Part shown: positions 7,200 to 15,800 of the stretch, piece by piece
Layout: each line of letters starts with the position of its first letter
Position numbering within the stretch: position 1 is the stretch's first letter
NCBI GenBank assembly: GCA_035541755.1
Contig: DATKMQ010000176.1
Coordinates: forward strand, 1 to 64,000
Direction: 5' to 3'
Source: Syntrophorhabdaceae bacterium
Lineage (GTDB): Bacteria; Desulfobacterota; Syntrophorhabdia; Syntrophorhabdales; Syntrophorhabdaceae
Length of the DNA: 64,000 bases
Notes under the pieces: model-generated
Seen by the model: only the letters and a program-made list of their open reading frames with translations
Database searches by the model: none
Told to the model about the DNA's origin: nothing
Made by a program: the position numbers and the translations under genes

Positions 7200-8279
7200 A
7201 TGGAAGATAAGTATCCGGCCATTCAGAGCACAGACGATGCACAAAGTGAGGCCAGGGCTTTCTCTGCGTTATCGCTTGACCAAAAGCGAGCGTTCTTAAA
7301 GACGCTTGATAAGACGCATTCCGAACCTGCGGGAATATTTCTCAATGCCGTGTACCCTGTTGAAACAGACAAGGAGATCCTGAAACTCATTCGCAGGCTC
7401 CTCTTCAAGCTGAAGGCCGCCGGGGTTAAGGTCGAGGAACCGAAGGCGGTGGGAGACACGGTCTTAAGACGCATCGAGGAAGTGCGGGAGCACCGCGGTT
7501 TCCTCACAAATTATGACTACACCGAGACAAGGCTCGTGGTGGCAGGCTTCGAGTTAAAGAGGAATACCTATCTTTTTCTTAACGCCGAGATTCATTTCGC
7601 AAAAGGCCTCACAGAGCTTATGAGCGCACCGGTGGACAAGAAGGGTTTTGAGGGCATCCTCAATGAATACCGGAAGGACACCAGACGACCGATGCTTTTC
7701 GAAGAGATCTCTCCAGCCTACGCCGCGTGGCTCATCGAAGAGGGGTCTAACCGTTCCCACAAATTCAGGGATGAGATCAAGCCTCTGAAGTCCTTTATTG
7801 CCGGCGTGACCGCGGGTGTTGGCAGACCGGAAGATGTCTATGCGCTGAGCGTATCTGAAATGACCAATGCAGCGAAACTCGACGCCATCCTTGCCCACGA
7901 TATTTTTGACCCGTTATCGATAACCTGGGATTCCCTCGGGGAAGATAGAAAACAATACTCAAGTGATGGCGCATCCTCCATCATCCTGCCGTCTCATATG
8001 GCGGCGCAAAGAAAGACTGAATATCTGGAAAGGCTCTCTCAACGCTCTGACATCAATGCTATGATCCCATTACTTAAACGCATGATGGAAGACTACGCAT
8101 ATCTTTTCTACTGCATGAAGGAATTCTCCTATTACCGGGGACTCATGGCGTATCTTGCCGGAGAGGCCGGGGCACACGATGTGCTCATCCACTTTCTCAA
8201 AAAATCTCTTGAAAAAAAGGAAGAAAAGCCCGAAGGCCAGGACACAGGCCAGGGGCTTATCATAAACCCATATGGGTAA
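7200..8279 (+). CDS. Hypothetical protein, 359 aa, coupled to rlmE
   Basis: I do not recognise this family. The protein is soluble and mostly helical. Notable stretches are ILKLIRRLLFKLKAAGVKVEEP, an RRPMLFEEISPAYAAWLIEEG segment, and a late MMEDYAYLFYCMKEFSYYRG. The C-terminus is charged and Lys/Glu-rich (KKSLEKKEEKPEGQD). There is no signal, membrane helix or clear catalytic motif. The start lacks a good ribosome site: GAGAGGG lies about 16 bases upstream, and the gene follows copZ by 22 bases. Its last eight bases overlap rlmE, which suggests translational coupling and perhaps a role in ribosome or RNA metabolism; that is inference only. Confidence 0.75.
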   Translation: MEDKYPAIQSTDDAQSEARAFSALSLDQKRAFLKTLDKTHSEPAGIFLNAVYPVETDKEILKLIRRLLFKLKAAGVKVEEPKAVGDTVLRRIEEVREHRGFLTNYDYTETRLVVAGFELKRNTYLFLNAEIHFAKGLTELMSAPVDKKGFEGILNEYRKDTRRPMLFEEISPAYAAWLIEEGSNRSHKFRDEIKPLKSFIAGVTAGVGRPEDVYALSVSEMTNAAKLDAILAHDIFDPLSITWDSLGEDRKQYSSDGASSIILPSHMAAQRKTEYLERLSQRSDINAMIPLLKRMMEDYAYLFYCMKEFSYYRGLMAYLAGEAGAHDVLIHFLKKSLEKKEEKPEGQDTGQGLIINPYG

Positions 8280-8865
8280 GTTCGTCGTTAAGGACCGTTT
8301 CTACAATAAAGCCAAACAAGAGGGGTTCCGGGCACGCAGCGCCTACAAGCTCAAAGAAATTCAGGACAAATTTCACCTGATAAAGAAGGGCGACAAGGTA
8401 CTCGACCTGGGATGCGCGCCGGGAAGCTTTCTTCAGATCCTCTCCGGCATTATCGGCGAACGCGGGCATGCCTTTGGCGTCGACATTCTGCCCACGCCCC
8501 CGTTGCCTGCCGCGAATGTCAGTACGACTTCAGCCGATATCCGGGCGGTAGATGTCAAAAACGTTCTCGCCGATCTGTCTCTCGATCATTTCGACGTGAT
8601 TACCTGCGATATCGCCCCGAACCTCTCCGGTATCAGGGACGTTGATAACGCCAATATTGAAAACCTCTTCGAGGCCGTGCTGAAAATAGTGCGTGAAGGC
8701 GTAAAGCCCGGTGGAACTTTTATCTTCAAATCCTTTTTTACGGGAACACTGAAAAATATTACGGTAGAACTACAGAAAGTATTTGGAAAGGTTTCCCTCT
8801 ATAAACCAACAGCCTCCCGGAGTGCAAGCGCCGAGGTCTACCTCATCTGCACGGGGAAAAAATAG
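8272..8865 (+). CDS. rlmE: 23S rRNA 2'-O-ribose methyltransferase RlmE (FtsJ/RrmJ)
   Basis: The 197-residue protein matches the RlmE family over its length. It shows FRARSAYKL (catalytic Lys), the SAM site VLDLGCAPGSFLQ, the catalytic Asp in VITCDIAPNLSG, the second Lys in GGTFIFKSF, and the Glu in SASAEVYLICTG. This completes the K-D-K-E tetrad. The enzyme methylates the ribose of a conserved uridine in the A-loop of 23S rRNA during 50S assembly. The N-terminus VKDRFYNKAKQEG also fits. Its ATG lies inside the end of the upstream hypothetical gene. Confidence 0.95.
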   Translation: MGKFVVKDRFYNKAKQEGFRARSAYKLKEIQDKFHLIKKGDKVLDLGCAPGSFLQILSGIIGERGHAFGVDILPTPPLPAANVSTTSADIRAVDVKNVLADLSLDHFDVITCDIAPNLSGIRDVDNANIENLFEAVLKIVREGVKPGGTFIFKSFFTGTLKNITVELQKVFGKVSLYKPTASRSASAEVYLICTGKK

Positions 8866-9051
8866 CACAATAGACCTCCTCCAATTGAAAAGACAATGGT
8901 CGATATTACGAGAACGCGGGGCGCCCGCGAAAGCCCCCTCTCCGACAGAAAGAATCGTATAAACATATCTAAACTACTGCATACACTATACTTAGAAAGC
9001 ATAGGTATGAAATAGGAAATCAACTGATACAAACGCCTTCTTTTTTTCTCC

Positions 9052-9057
9052 TATAAT
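9052..9057 (+). promoter_or_regulatory. TATAAT six bases before the UbiA gene
   Basis: A perfect -10 hexamer ends six bases before the ATG at 9064. If used, transcription would start at or next to the ATG, giving a leaderless mRNA, or the real start would be the in-frame ATG at 9169, which has GGAGGTG before it. No good -35 is seen at the matching distance. Confidence 0.45.
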
Positions 9058-9063
9058 CTCCGT

Positions 9064-10146
9064 ATGATGATTTTGACTGATAAGACGCATTATTCGACAA
9101 TTGAGAAAATCAATCAGGAGGCGTTATGGAAAAAGGGATCGCTCTTCTTTAACGACTATGGAGGTGTCATGCAGAATCAAGGCTTGCGGTTCTCAATTTC
9201 ATATGTAAAGTCCATGCGTCTATACTACGGCTTTGTGACAGGTATAGCCGGGTGGATCGGCGTCTCCTACTATAAATTTTGTGAACCGGACCAATTTCAT
9301 GTGGGCAGGGGTATTCTTATCCTGATCGTGCTTTTTCTCAGCTGGGGCGTCAACCAGATTGTCAATGACTACATGGGACTTGCCGAAGATCGTATTAACG
9401 CGCCCAATCGTCCGATGGTGACCGGCGAATTGAATCCCTCCCTGGCCATTGGTATTTCGTTCTTACTGACCGTTGGAATGCTCGGTCTCTCCTGGCAACT
9501 TAACCCGTGGTCTATTATCCCCGTTATCCTGGGGGTTATCCTGAACATAGTTTACGAATACGCCAAGGCCTGGTCCCTGGTAGGAAACGGGGTATTCGGG
9601 TTAGCCATAAGCATGGCCACCGCGTATGGCTTTCTCGCCTCGGGCCCGCTCCCTGAGCCTCTTTTTACGAAGAACAGAATAGCCGCCATGATACTCGTGA
9701 TAATCCTCAACGGGCTTATGACCTACTATACATACTTTAAGGACGTGAGAGGAGACAGGAGAGCGGGAAAAAAGACGTTTATCGTACGACACGGGCTGAG
9801 AGTGGCCAGATCAACAGGTATCGCCGGGGCTTTCCTGCCCACAGCGGTATACCTCTTTTTTCTGATAGCAAAATGGATGCCTTCAAGTGATATCCTCTTT
9901 ATGGAACATTTTGTATTTTGCGGTGTCATAACGATATTCCTGCAGCTATGGACGGCCGTACTCTACTTCAAATATCCCTATGGTGAACGAACATACTTCA
10001 GCCTCGTCACAAATATAAGGGCCTGCGTGGCAGGACAGGTAGCTATTATCGCCATATTTAACGGAACTCTGGCGCTCTATTTGCTCTGTGGAAGTTACGT
10101 CTTCATAGGATTTCTCTTCGATCTTTACAGGGATGCCAGGTCGTAA
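9064..10146 (+). CDS. UbiA-family prenyltransferase, first gene of the seven-gene operon
   Basis: An integral membrane protein of 360 residues with about eight or nine hydrophobic segments. Both Asp-rich UbiA motifs are present: NDYMGLAEDRINAPNRP near residues 100-116 and YFKDVRGDRRAGKKT near 221-235. UbiA enzymes bind a prenyl (or similar) diphosphate through Mg2+ and transfer the chain to an aromatic ring, a glycerophosphate or another acceptor. Two starts are possible: ATG 9064 (TATAAT six bases upstream, perhaps leaderless) or ATG 9169 with GGAGGTG, which trims 35 residues that precede the first helix. The acceptor is not inferable from sequence; neighbours point to a lipid-like product. 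Confidence 0.88.
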   Translation: MMILTDKTHYSTIEKINQEALWKKGSLFFNDYGGVMQNQGLRFSISYVKSMRLYYGFVTGIAGWIGVSYYKFCEPDQFHVGRGILILIVLFLSWGVNQIVNDYMGLAEDRINAPNRPMVTGELNPSLAIGISFLLTVGMLGLSWQLNPWSIIPVILGVILNIVYEYAKAWSLVGNGVFGLAISMATAYGFLASGPLPEPLFTKNRIAAMILVIILNGLMTYYTYFKDVRGDRRAGKKTFIVRHGLRVARSTGIAGAFLPTAVYLFFLIAKWMPSSDILFMEHFVFCGVITIFLQLWTAVLYFKYPYGERTYFSLVTNIRACVAGQVAIIAIFNGTLALYLLCGSYVFIGFLFDLYRDARS

Positions 10147-10147
10147 T

Positions 10148-11443
10148 ATGAAACGAGACAGCTCACGGTATATTACAGGTTTCAGAAAAGCAATCCTCTA
10201 CACATACATCAGTCTCAGCGTCATGCTCAAATATCTAACGCGACCGGCGCTCTTTCAATGGTCTCTGAGAGCGTTCTGTCTGTTTCTACTCAGGTCTTTC
10301 CGGCTCCTTCTCGCATTCCGACACCACAAGGCGGTCCGCGTGGAGGGCGGCTATAAACTCGATCTCTACCTGCCCGCATTTCCGTCCAAGGCCTTCTTTT
10401 CCGCGCTTGAGGGCAAGGTTATTCGTAAACCTCCATCCCCTGTCACAGTAGTCTTCTCAACTACCAAGGCCTGTCAATACAGGTGTTCTCATTGCTACCA
10501 GCGCAAAGATGAAAACGCGGATATGGATGAGACACTTATGGTCGATACGGCAAAAGCCCTTCAGGAAATGGGTGTAGCCATGTTCGACATTGAAGGAGGA
10601 GAGCCTTTTTTACGTTATTCCCGTCTCCTTTCCCTGATCAAGAGTCTCGATGAACGGTCCGAATTGTGGGTCAACACAACAGGGGCGGGCATAAAATCCG
10701 GCATGCTCGAAGAACTGAAAAAGTATGGCCTTTTCGGTCTCATGATATCGATCCATTCACCTGACCCAAAAAACCACGATGCACTCACCGGTGTTGAAGG
10801 CTCCTTCGATCTTGCCTGCAAGACCGTCGGGCAGTGTCGTGCCGTGGGACTGACCGCTGCGATAAACAGCGTGCTTTCTGAAGAGGAGGTGCGCATCGGT
10901 GGTCTTGATCGGCTCATGTTCCTCGCAAGAAAGCTCGATGCCGATTTTGTCCAGCTCATTCATCCTAAACCGGCGGGCATGTGGCTCGGCCATAAGCAAG
11001 GTATGCAGACCGATCCAGGACTTATCGCCTTTATTCAGCAGGAACATATCCGCTACAACAGTCATCGTTATGCCGACTATCCCTCCTTAAGCGCCCAGGT
11101 TTTTGAGGAATCCGAGAAGACCTTCGGCTGTACTTCCGGCGGTATCGACCGCTTTTACGTGAACGCGAGCGGCGAGATCCAGCCTTGCGAGTTTCTCAAC
11201 ATCTCTTTTGGAAACGTCCGGGACGAACCTCTCACAACCGTATTCGCCCGTATGAGATCGGCTTACACAGAGCCATGCTGTGACTGGCTCTGTGTAAGCC
11301 AGGGGGAAAATATTTATCATCTGATGGAACGTTATGAGACGCACGTTACTCCTCTTCCCTGGACTATCGTCAGCAAACTTGTCAAAGAATGGCACAGAGG
11401 GAAACCCACGCCGCTGTACGAAAAACTGGGGATTTACCGATGA
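10148..11443 (+). CDS. Radical SAM protein with SPASM-like C-terminus
   Basis: The protein of 431 residues has the radical SAM cluster motif CQYRCSHC (CxxxCxxC) near residue 112, a GGEP-like motif (EGGEPFL), and a C-terminal Cys-rich region: FGCTSGG, QPCEFLN and PCCDWLC, which likely binds one or more auxiliary clusters as in SPASM/twitch proteins. The N-terminal 90 residues are hydrophobic and basic (FQWSLRAFCLFLLRSFRLLLAF), suggesting membrane association. The ATG at 10148 sits directly after the UbiA stop; an in-frame ATG at 10133 overlaps it. The reaction is unknown. An exact 16-base inverted repeat lies in the coding sequence at 11260-11300. Confidence 0.88.
   Translation: MKRDSSRYITGFRKAILYTYISLSVMLKYLTRPALFQWSLRAFCLFLLRSFRLLLAFRHHKAVRVEGGYKLDLYLPAFPSKAFFSALEGKVIRKPPSPVTVVFSTTKACQYRCSHCYQRKDENADMDETLMVDTAKALQEMGVAMFDIEGGEPFLRYSRLLSLIKSLDERSELWVNTTGAGIKSGMLEELKKYGLFGLMISIHSPDPKNHDALTGVEGSFDLACKTVGQCRAVGLTAAINSVLSEEEVRIGGLDRLMFLARKLDADFVQLIHPKPAGMWLGHKQGMQTDPGLIAFIQQEHIRYNSHRYADYPSLSAQVFEESEKTFGCTSGGIDRFYVNASGEIQPCEFLNISFGNVRDEPLTTVFARMRSAYTEPCCDWLCVSQGENIYHLMERYETHVTPLPWTIVSKLVKEWHRGKPTPLYEKLGIYR
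11260..11300 (+). repeat. Perfect 16-bp inverted repeat inside the radical SAM gene
   Basis: GGCTTACACAGAGCCA (11260-11275) is exactly complementary to 11285-11300, with a nine-base loop TGCTGTGAC. The mRNA would form a strong hairpin over the codons for the last cysteine cluster (PCCDWLC). Confidence 0.9.
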
Positions 11444-12360
11444 AGTATCGTCTGGTCATGAACCCGTCTTCCCGCTCAGGCAGGGGCGTTCGACTCTGGG
11501 AGGCATGGAGGGACCGTCTTGCAAGGGCTTTAATCCCCTATGAATCCTTTGTCACGGAAAAGCAGGGAGATGCATGTCGGCTGGCCAGGGAATGCGAGGG
11601 GGAATCCGTGGTCGTCGCAGTGGGAGGCGATGGCACCATCAATGAAGTTTTGGATGGGATCCTGCAATCAGGGAACCCCGGCCTGCAGATGGGTGTGCTC
11701 TACGCGGGCACGAGTCCCGATTTCTGCAGATTTCAGCGTATTCCGGTGGATTGCGAAGAAGCACTGGACACGTTGCTCAAAGGCAATATAACTGAGGTTG
11801 ATGTGTGCCGGATACGGTATACCGATGAAAAAGGGAATAATATCACGGCCCATTTCGGGTGCAGCAGCAATATCGGCATGGGTGCTGCAGTTGCCCGCTC
11901 TGCCAATCAAATGCGGCGATCTTTGGGTGATACGCTCGGTACCGGCGCCGCTCTCCTGAAGACCATCTTCAGCAGCCGGCCCGCGGATCTGGACATGATA
12001 ATCGACGGGGAACCCGTGTCTCTGGCAAAGGTCAACAACCTCTCCGTGATCAAGAACCCTTATCTGGCATCGGGACTGAAACTGGATTTAAGCGTGAGAC
12101 CTGACGATGGGAATCTATGGGTGATGGGTCTTTACGGAAAAAGCAGGTCAGGCTTTCTGCGGCTTTTGCCGGGCTGGTACACCGGGTCTGTTGTTCGTTA
12201 TCCCGGAATTTATCTCAGGAAGATGCGTACAATCAAAGTCACTGCCGCCCCGAGGCAGGAAATAGAATTCGACGGCGATCCACGCGGGCGCCTGCCTGCA
12301 GAGATCGAATTATTACCCAAAGCGCTACGACTGAGGGGCGCCTCCTATGAAAGAGCATGA
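11440..12360 (+). CDS. Diacylglycerol/lipid kinase family protein
   Basis: The 306-residue protein begins MKYRLVMNPSSRSGRG, the nucleotide-binding opening of the DAGK/YegS/sphingosine-kinase family. The signature AVGGDGTINEVLDGI lies near residues 53-67, and a later TEVDVCRIRY, then GIYLRKMRTIKV and IEFDGDPRGRLPAEIEL complete the fold. These enzymes phosphorylate a lipid hydroxyl (diacylglycerol, sphingoid base, ceramide or undecaprenol) using ATP. The ATG overlaps the radical SAM stop (ATGA), so the two are coupled; the frame opening at 11389 is not the likely start. The substrate may be the product of the oxoamine synthase and SDR encoded downstream, which is inference. Confidence 0.87.
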   Translation: MKYRLVMNPSSRSGRGVRLWEAWRDRLARALIPYESFVTEKQGDACRLARECEGESVVVAVGGDGTINEVLDGILQSGNPGLQMGVLYAGTSPDFCRFQRIPVDCEEALDTLLKGNITEVDVCRIRYTDEKGNNITAHFGCSSNIGMGAAVARSANQMRRSLGDTLGTGAALLKTIFSSRPADLDMIIDGEPVSLAKVNNLSVIKNPYLASGLKLDLSVRPDDGNLWVMGLYGKSRSGFLRLLPGWYTGSVVRYPGIYLRKMRTIKVTAAPRQEIEFDGDPRGRLPAEIELLPKALRLRGASYERA

Positions 12361-13336
12361 ATGGATCGGACTCATTACACATGGATTGAAACGCGATGCA
12401 CGTCAAAGAAACAGGCTCTTTGAATGCGATGCCGAGATCCTCGAAATGAACGGGCAGTTGTGGGCATTAACGCTCGACCAGTTCTCACCTGAAGAAGACA
12501 TGTTTTCTTCTGAAGAACCGGAAATTCTCGGGGCCAATCTTGCGACGGCAACCATCAGTGATCTTTTCGCTGCCGGAGCAATGCCTGAGTTTTTTCTGCA
12601 GGGACTCACCATCTGTCACAGCGCCGACAAGGTGTTTGTCCGCCGATTGGCTCAAGGGATCGTAAGCGTTTTATCGAGTGTCGGCTGCGCCTTGTGCGGA
12701 GGAGACCTTGGAGAGGCCGAACAATGGCGGTTCAGCGGCTTTGCCATGGGTCGTGTTCGAGACAACAAACCTCTGTCCCGTATTTTACCCGAACGATCTC
12801 ATTCCATCTGGGTTACGGGAAACTTCGGAGACGCCAACCTTGCAGTCCTTGAGAAAGGACCGACCCCCGTGTTTGAAGTCCGCAACAGGGAGGCTCAAGT
12901 CATTCACAAATATGGCACCGCCTGCATAGACACAAGCGGCGGTCTTGTGGATGCGCTGTGGTGGTTGCATACGCTCAATCCGGATACGCGCTTCGAGATC
13001 GATCTCAATCGCATCCCTCTGGCAAGCGGTGTCCGGGAGGCGGGAAAAGCCGAAGTTCCGATAGAAGCCTTTCTATTAGGCGGTGCTGGAGAATATGAAC
13101 TCCTCTTCAGTGTGCCTGAGCCTATTACGTCTGAGATCCAGGATGCTTTGCAGACGATTCAGACAATTCGTATCGGAGAAGTGTACCCGCGTAGCCACGC
13201 CGGTCTGTATTTTCGGAAACAGGGTGTAGTTGTCTCCAGGATGGAGACTGAACCTCCGTGTCCCAGGGAGAACTTGAATCGGGAAGCCTATATTCAATCC
13301 GTCCTGAGCGTGGCGAGAAAGCTGGCCGGAGAATAA
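12347..13336 (+). CDS. ThiL/AIR-synthase-like kinase with altered motifs
   Basis: The 329-residue protein follows the thiamine-monophosphate kinase layout: an acidic metal site (CDAEILEMNGQLWALTLDQF), then ANLATATISDLFAAGAMPEFF, CALCGGDLGEA, DTSGGLVDALW and GGAGEYELLFSVP. ThiL has GDDAA in place of ECDAE and GGGEDYELLF in place of GGAGEYELLF, so catalytic acids differ in part. ThiL converts a monophosphate to a diphosphate. In this operon a lipid monophosphate made by the preceding kinase is an attractive alternative substrate; this is inference. It overlaps the lipid kinase by 14 bases, with GAGGGG eight bases before its ATG. Confidence 0.8.
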   Translation: MKEHEWIGLITHGLKRDARQRNRLFECDAEILEMNGQLWALTLDQFSPEEDMFSSEEPEILGANLATATISDLFAAGAMPEFFLQGLTICHSADKVFVRRLAQGIVSVLSSVGCALCGGDLGEAEQWRFSGFAMGRVRDNKPLSRILPERSHSIWVTGNFGDANLAVLEKGPTPVFEVRNREAQVIHKYGTACIDTSGGLVDALWWLHTLNPDTRFEIDLNRIPLASGVREAGKAEVPIEAFLLGGAGEYELLFSVPEPITSEIQDALQTIQTIRIGEVYPRSHAGLYFRKQGVVVSRMETEPPCPRENLNREAYIQSVLSVARKLAGE

Positions 13337-13342
13337 AAGGAT

Positions 13343-14557
13343 ATGAATTACAATCCTCTTTTTAAGCAGCTTAATTTACGAAACATAGTCTTAAAAAACA
13401 GGATTATTCGTTCCGCTACCTATGAAGGCTGGGGAGATCCGACCGGCGTCCCGCAACCCGGATTGGGTGATCTTTACGCCACACTTGCGCGGGGCGGAGT
13501 AGGCGCTCTGATTACGGGATTCGTTTATGTCTCAGCGGAAGGCCGGGCCATGCAGAAAAGACAGTGCGCTATGGACCGTGATGCAATGATCGAACCCTGG
13601 CGGCAGATAGTAGGCAGAGCAAAAGAGGCGGCAGCCGATTTGAAGATCTTCATGCAACTCGCCCATACAGGCCGGCAGACAAGAAGAGAAATAACGGGGC
13701 GAGAAGTACTCGGCGTTTCGTCAAAAAAATGCTCCTATTTCAGGCAAAGTGTCAGGCCACTCGACACGAGGGAAATATCTAGGATCATCGACGATTTCGC
13801 GCAAGCGGCCAGGCGGGCGCAGCAAGCTGGATTTGACGGTATTCAAATCCATGCGGCTCACGGTTATCTGATTCATCAGTTTTTATCGCCATTAACCAAC
13901 CGGAGAAGGGACGAGTGGGCAGACAGGCCCTTATTTCTGGAGCAGATCGTCAAGCATATCAGGGGACATTGCGGCTCAGGCTTCCCCGTGCTCGTGAAGT
14001 TGAGCGCCATGGAAGACACCGAATGCGGCATCCGTTTGTCAGATACCATTCAAACCATTGAGCGCTTAAAACCTTTGCAGGTCGATGCCTGGGAGATAAG
14101 TTACGGCACCATGGAGTATGCACTGAATATCATTCGGGGAGCTTTGCCCTGGGATACGGCCTTTGAAATCAATCCACTTCTGTCCGGTATTCCCAAATGG
14201 CTGCGTACGGTCTGGAAAAAATGTTTCATGCGACAATACGTGAAAAGAATCATGCCCTTTTCGGAGGGATACAATATACCTTCGGCAGCGGAAATAAAAA
14301 GGCGAACCGGCGAAACCGTACTGGCAGTGGGAGGATTACATTCCGCGTCAGTCATGCGCGATAGTCTTACCCTGCATGGCCTCGATGCGGTTTGTATTTG
14401 TCGCCCGCTGATTTGCGAGCCGGATTTTCCCGAAAAGATCCGTCTCAAGTCTTCGAACCAGTCAGCCTGTACAAAATGCAATCTTTGTTTGATTCATTGC
14501 GATGGCACGACGCCGCTGCGCTGCTACGGCACAAGCGTAAGAAAGCATGGTGACTGA
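13343..14557 (+). CDS. NADH:flavin oxidoreductase, Old Yellow Enzyme family
   Basis: The 404-residue protein has the OYE barrel pattern: LRNIVLKNRIIRSATYEGWGD at the N-terminus, FMQLAHTGRQT, GFDGIQIHAAHGYLIHQFLSPLTNRR, VLVKLSAMED and LAVGGLHS for the FMN phosphate site. A short C-terminal Cys cluster (CTKCNLCLIHC) recalls the iron-sulfur site of the 2,4-dienoyl-CoA reductase branch, though the larger NAD-binding domain of that branch is absent. It should reduce an activated C=C bond using FMN. It lies six bases after the ThiL-like gene, with AAAGGAT before the ATG. A likely role is saturation of an unsaturated intermediate of the operon product. Confidence 0.87.
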   Translation: MNYNPLFKQLNLRNIVLKNRIIRSATYEGWGDPTGVPQPGLGDLYATLARGGVGALITGFVYVSAEGRAMQKRQCAMDRDAMIEPWRQIVGRAKEAAADLKIFMQLAHTGRQTRREITGREVLGVSSKKCSYFRQSVRPLDTREISRIIDDFAQAARRAQQAGFDGIQIHAAHGYLIHQFLSPLTNRRRDEWADRPLFLEQIVKHIRGHCGSGFPVLVKLSAMEDTECGIRLSDTIQTIERLKPLQVDAWEISYGTMEYALNIIRGALPWDTAFEINPLLSGIPKWLRTVWKKCFMRQYVKRIMPFSEGYNIPSAAEIKRRTGETVLAVGGLHSASVMRDSLTLHGLDAVCICRPLICEPDFPEKIRLKSSNQSACTKCNLCLIHCDGTTPLRCYGTSVRKHGD

Positions 14558-15800
14558 AATGAAACATTTCGAGGATTTTACGGCGTGTAGGAATCAGGAT
14601 ATTTTCCAAAAGGCGAACGATTTTTGTATCGAATCAGAAAACGAAAATCTCAAACCCTACGTGGATGCTTTGATGGTCCATACGTTAAGCGGAGCCAGGA
14701 GCCGCTCTTTACTCGAAGAGCGAGACGGCAACGTCCATGAAGTTATTATGCTCGGTTCCAATTCCTATTTTACACTCACGAGCCATCCGGACGTGGTAGC
14801 CGCTGTCAAATCGGCCTGCGATCAGTACGGCTACGGCGCTGGAGCCGTATCTCTGTATGCGGGCATGAGTGACCTGCACCTTAAGCTGGAAAGGCAGATC
14901 GCGGAGTTCCACAATACCGAGGACGCCATACTCTTTTCCTGCGGATATGCCACAAACGTAGGGGTGATCTCGGCGCTGTGCGGCCTCGGTGATGTAATTA
15001 TCAATGACGCATTCAATCATGCCTCCATCTTTGACGGATGCCGCTTGTCCGGTGCTGACACACAGGTCTACCTGCACAGAAACATGCGCCATCTGGAAAA
15101 GGTACTCCGACGTATACCTCATTCGAAGAAAGGTCGCCTGATTATCACTGACGGGGTCTTCTCAATGGATGGTGACTTAGCTCCGCTTAATGAGATCGTG
15201 GATCTTGCCTCGAAGTATTCCGCTCGCGTCATGGTAGATGATGCTCACGGCCTGGGTGTTGTCGGCCCCACAGGTCGAGGCACCGCGGAAGCCTACGACG
15301 TCGTGGACAAAATCGACTTACACGTTGGAATGCTCAGTAAAACTCCTGGAGCCATAGGAGGTTACTGCGCAGGCACGAAGGCTCTTGTGCGTTACCTGCG
15401 TTTTTATGCCAGGACCTACTTTTTTTCCACAAGCCTGCCGGCTCCGGTAGTTGCCGGTCTTATAGAGGTCTTTAGATTGCTGCTCGAAGACAAAACGGAC
15501 CGAAAACAATTATGGACCAACGTTAACCGATTACGCGAAGGTTTGATGAGATCAGGGTTCAATACGGGAAACAGTCAATCGGCTATTATTCCCGTTATTA
15601 TCGGTGATGAGACTAAGGTTATCAATTTCTGCAACGATCTCAGGGTTAACGGTGTTTACACCAATATCGTTACATATCCCGCAGTGAGAAGAAAACAGTG
15701 CAGGCTGAGGCTCTGCGTCATGAGCACGCTCACAGAAAGACAGATCGAGCAGGTTTTAGAACTGTTCAGTACCCTCGGGAAGAAGCACGGTGTTATCTGA
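14547..15800 (+). CDS. PLP-dependent alpha-oxoamine synthase (BioF/KBL/SPT family)
   Basis: The 417-residue protein belongs to aminotransferase fold type I, oxoamine synthase branch. Seen are YGYGAGAVSLYAG, NHASIFDGCRLSGA, the PLP-ring aspartate motif VMVDDAHGLGVVGPTGRGTAE, and the Schiff-base Lys in GMLSKTPGAIGGYCAG. Members condense an amino acid with an acyl thioester and release CO2 (KBL: glycine plus acetyl-CoA; BioF: alanine plus pimeloyl thioester; SPT: serine plus palmitoyl thioester). The DDAHG signature is closer to BioF/KBL than to DEAHS-type SPT, so the substrate is open. It has an N-terminal extension of about 50 residues and overlaps the OYE gene by 11 bases. Confidence 0.88.
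   Translation: MVTEMKHFEDFTACRNQDIFQKANDFCIESENENLKPYVDALMVHTLSGARSRSLLEERDGNVHEVIMLGSNSYFTLTSHPDVVAAVKSACDQYGYGAGAVSLYAGMSDLHLKLERQIAEFHNTEDAILFSCGYATNVGVISALCGLGDVIINDAFNHASIFDGCRLSGADTQVYLHRNMRHLEKVLRRIPHSKKGRLIITDGVFSMDGDLAPLNEIVDLASKYSARVMVDDAHGLGVVGPTGRGTAEAYDVVDKIDLHVGMLSKTPGAIGGYCAGTKALVRYLRFYARTYFFSTSLPAPVVAGLIEVFRLLLEDKTDRKQLWTNVNRLREGLMRSGFNTGNSQSAIIPVIIGDETKVINFCNDLRVNGVYTNIVTYPAVRRKQCRLRLCVMSTLTERQIEQVLELFSTLGKKHGVI

Noticed and set aside
9126-9152. Eight-codon frame MEKGIALL after AGGAGG within the UbiA 5' part
   Set aside because: It lies inside the UbiA frame; it would matter only if UbiA starts at 9169, where it might act as a leader. Too short to call.
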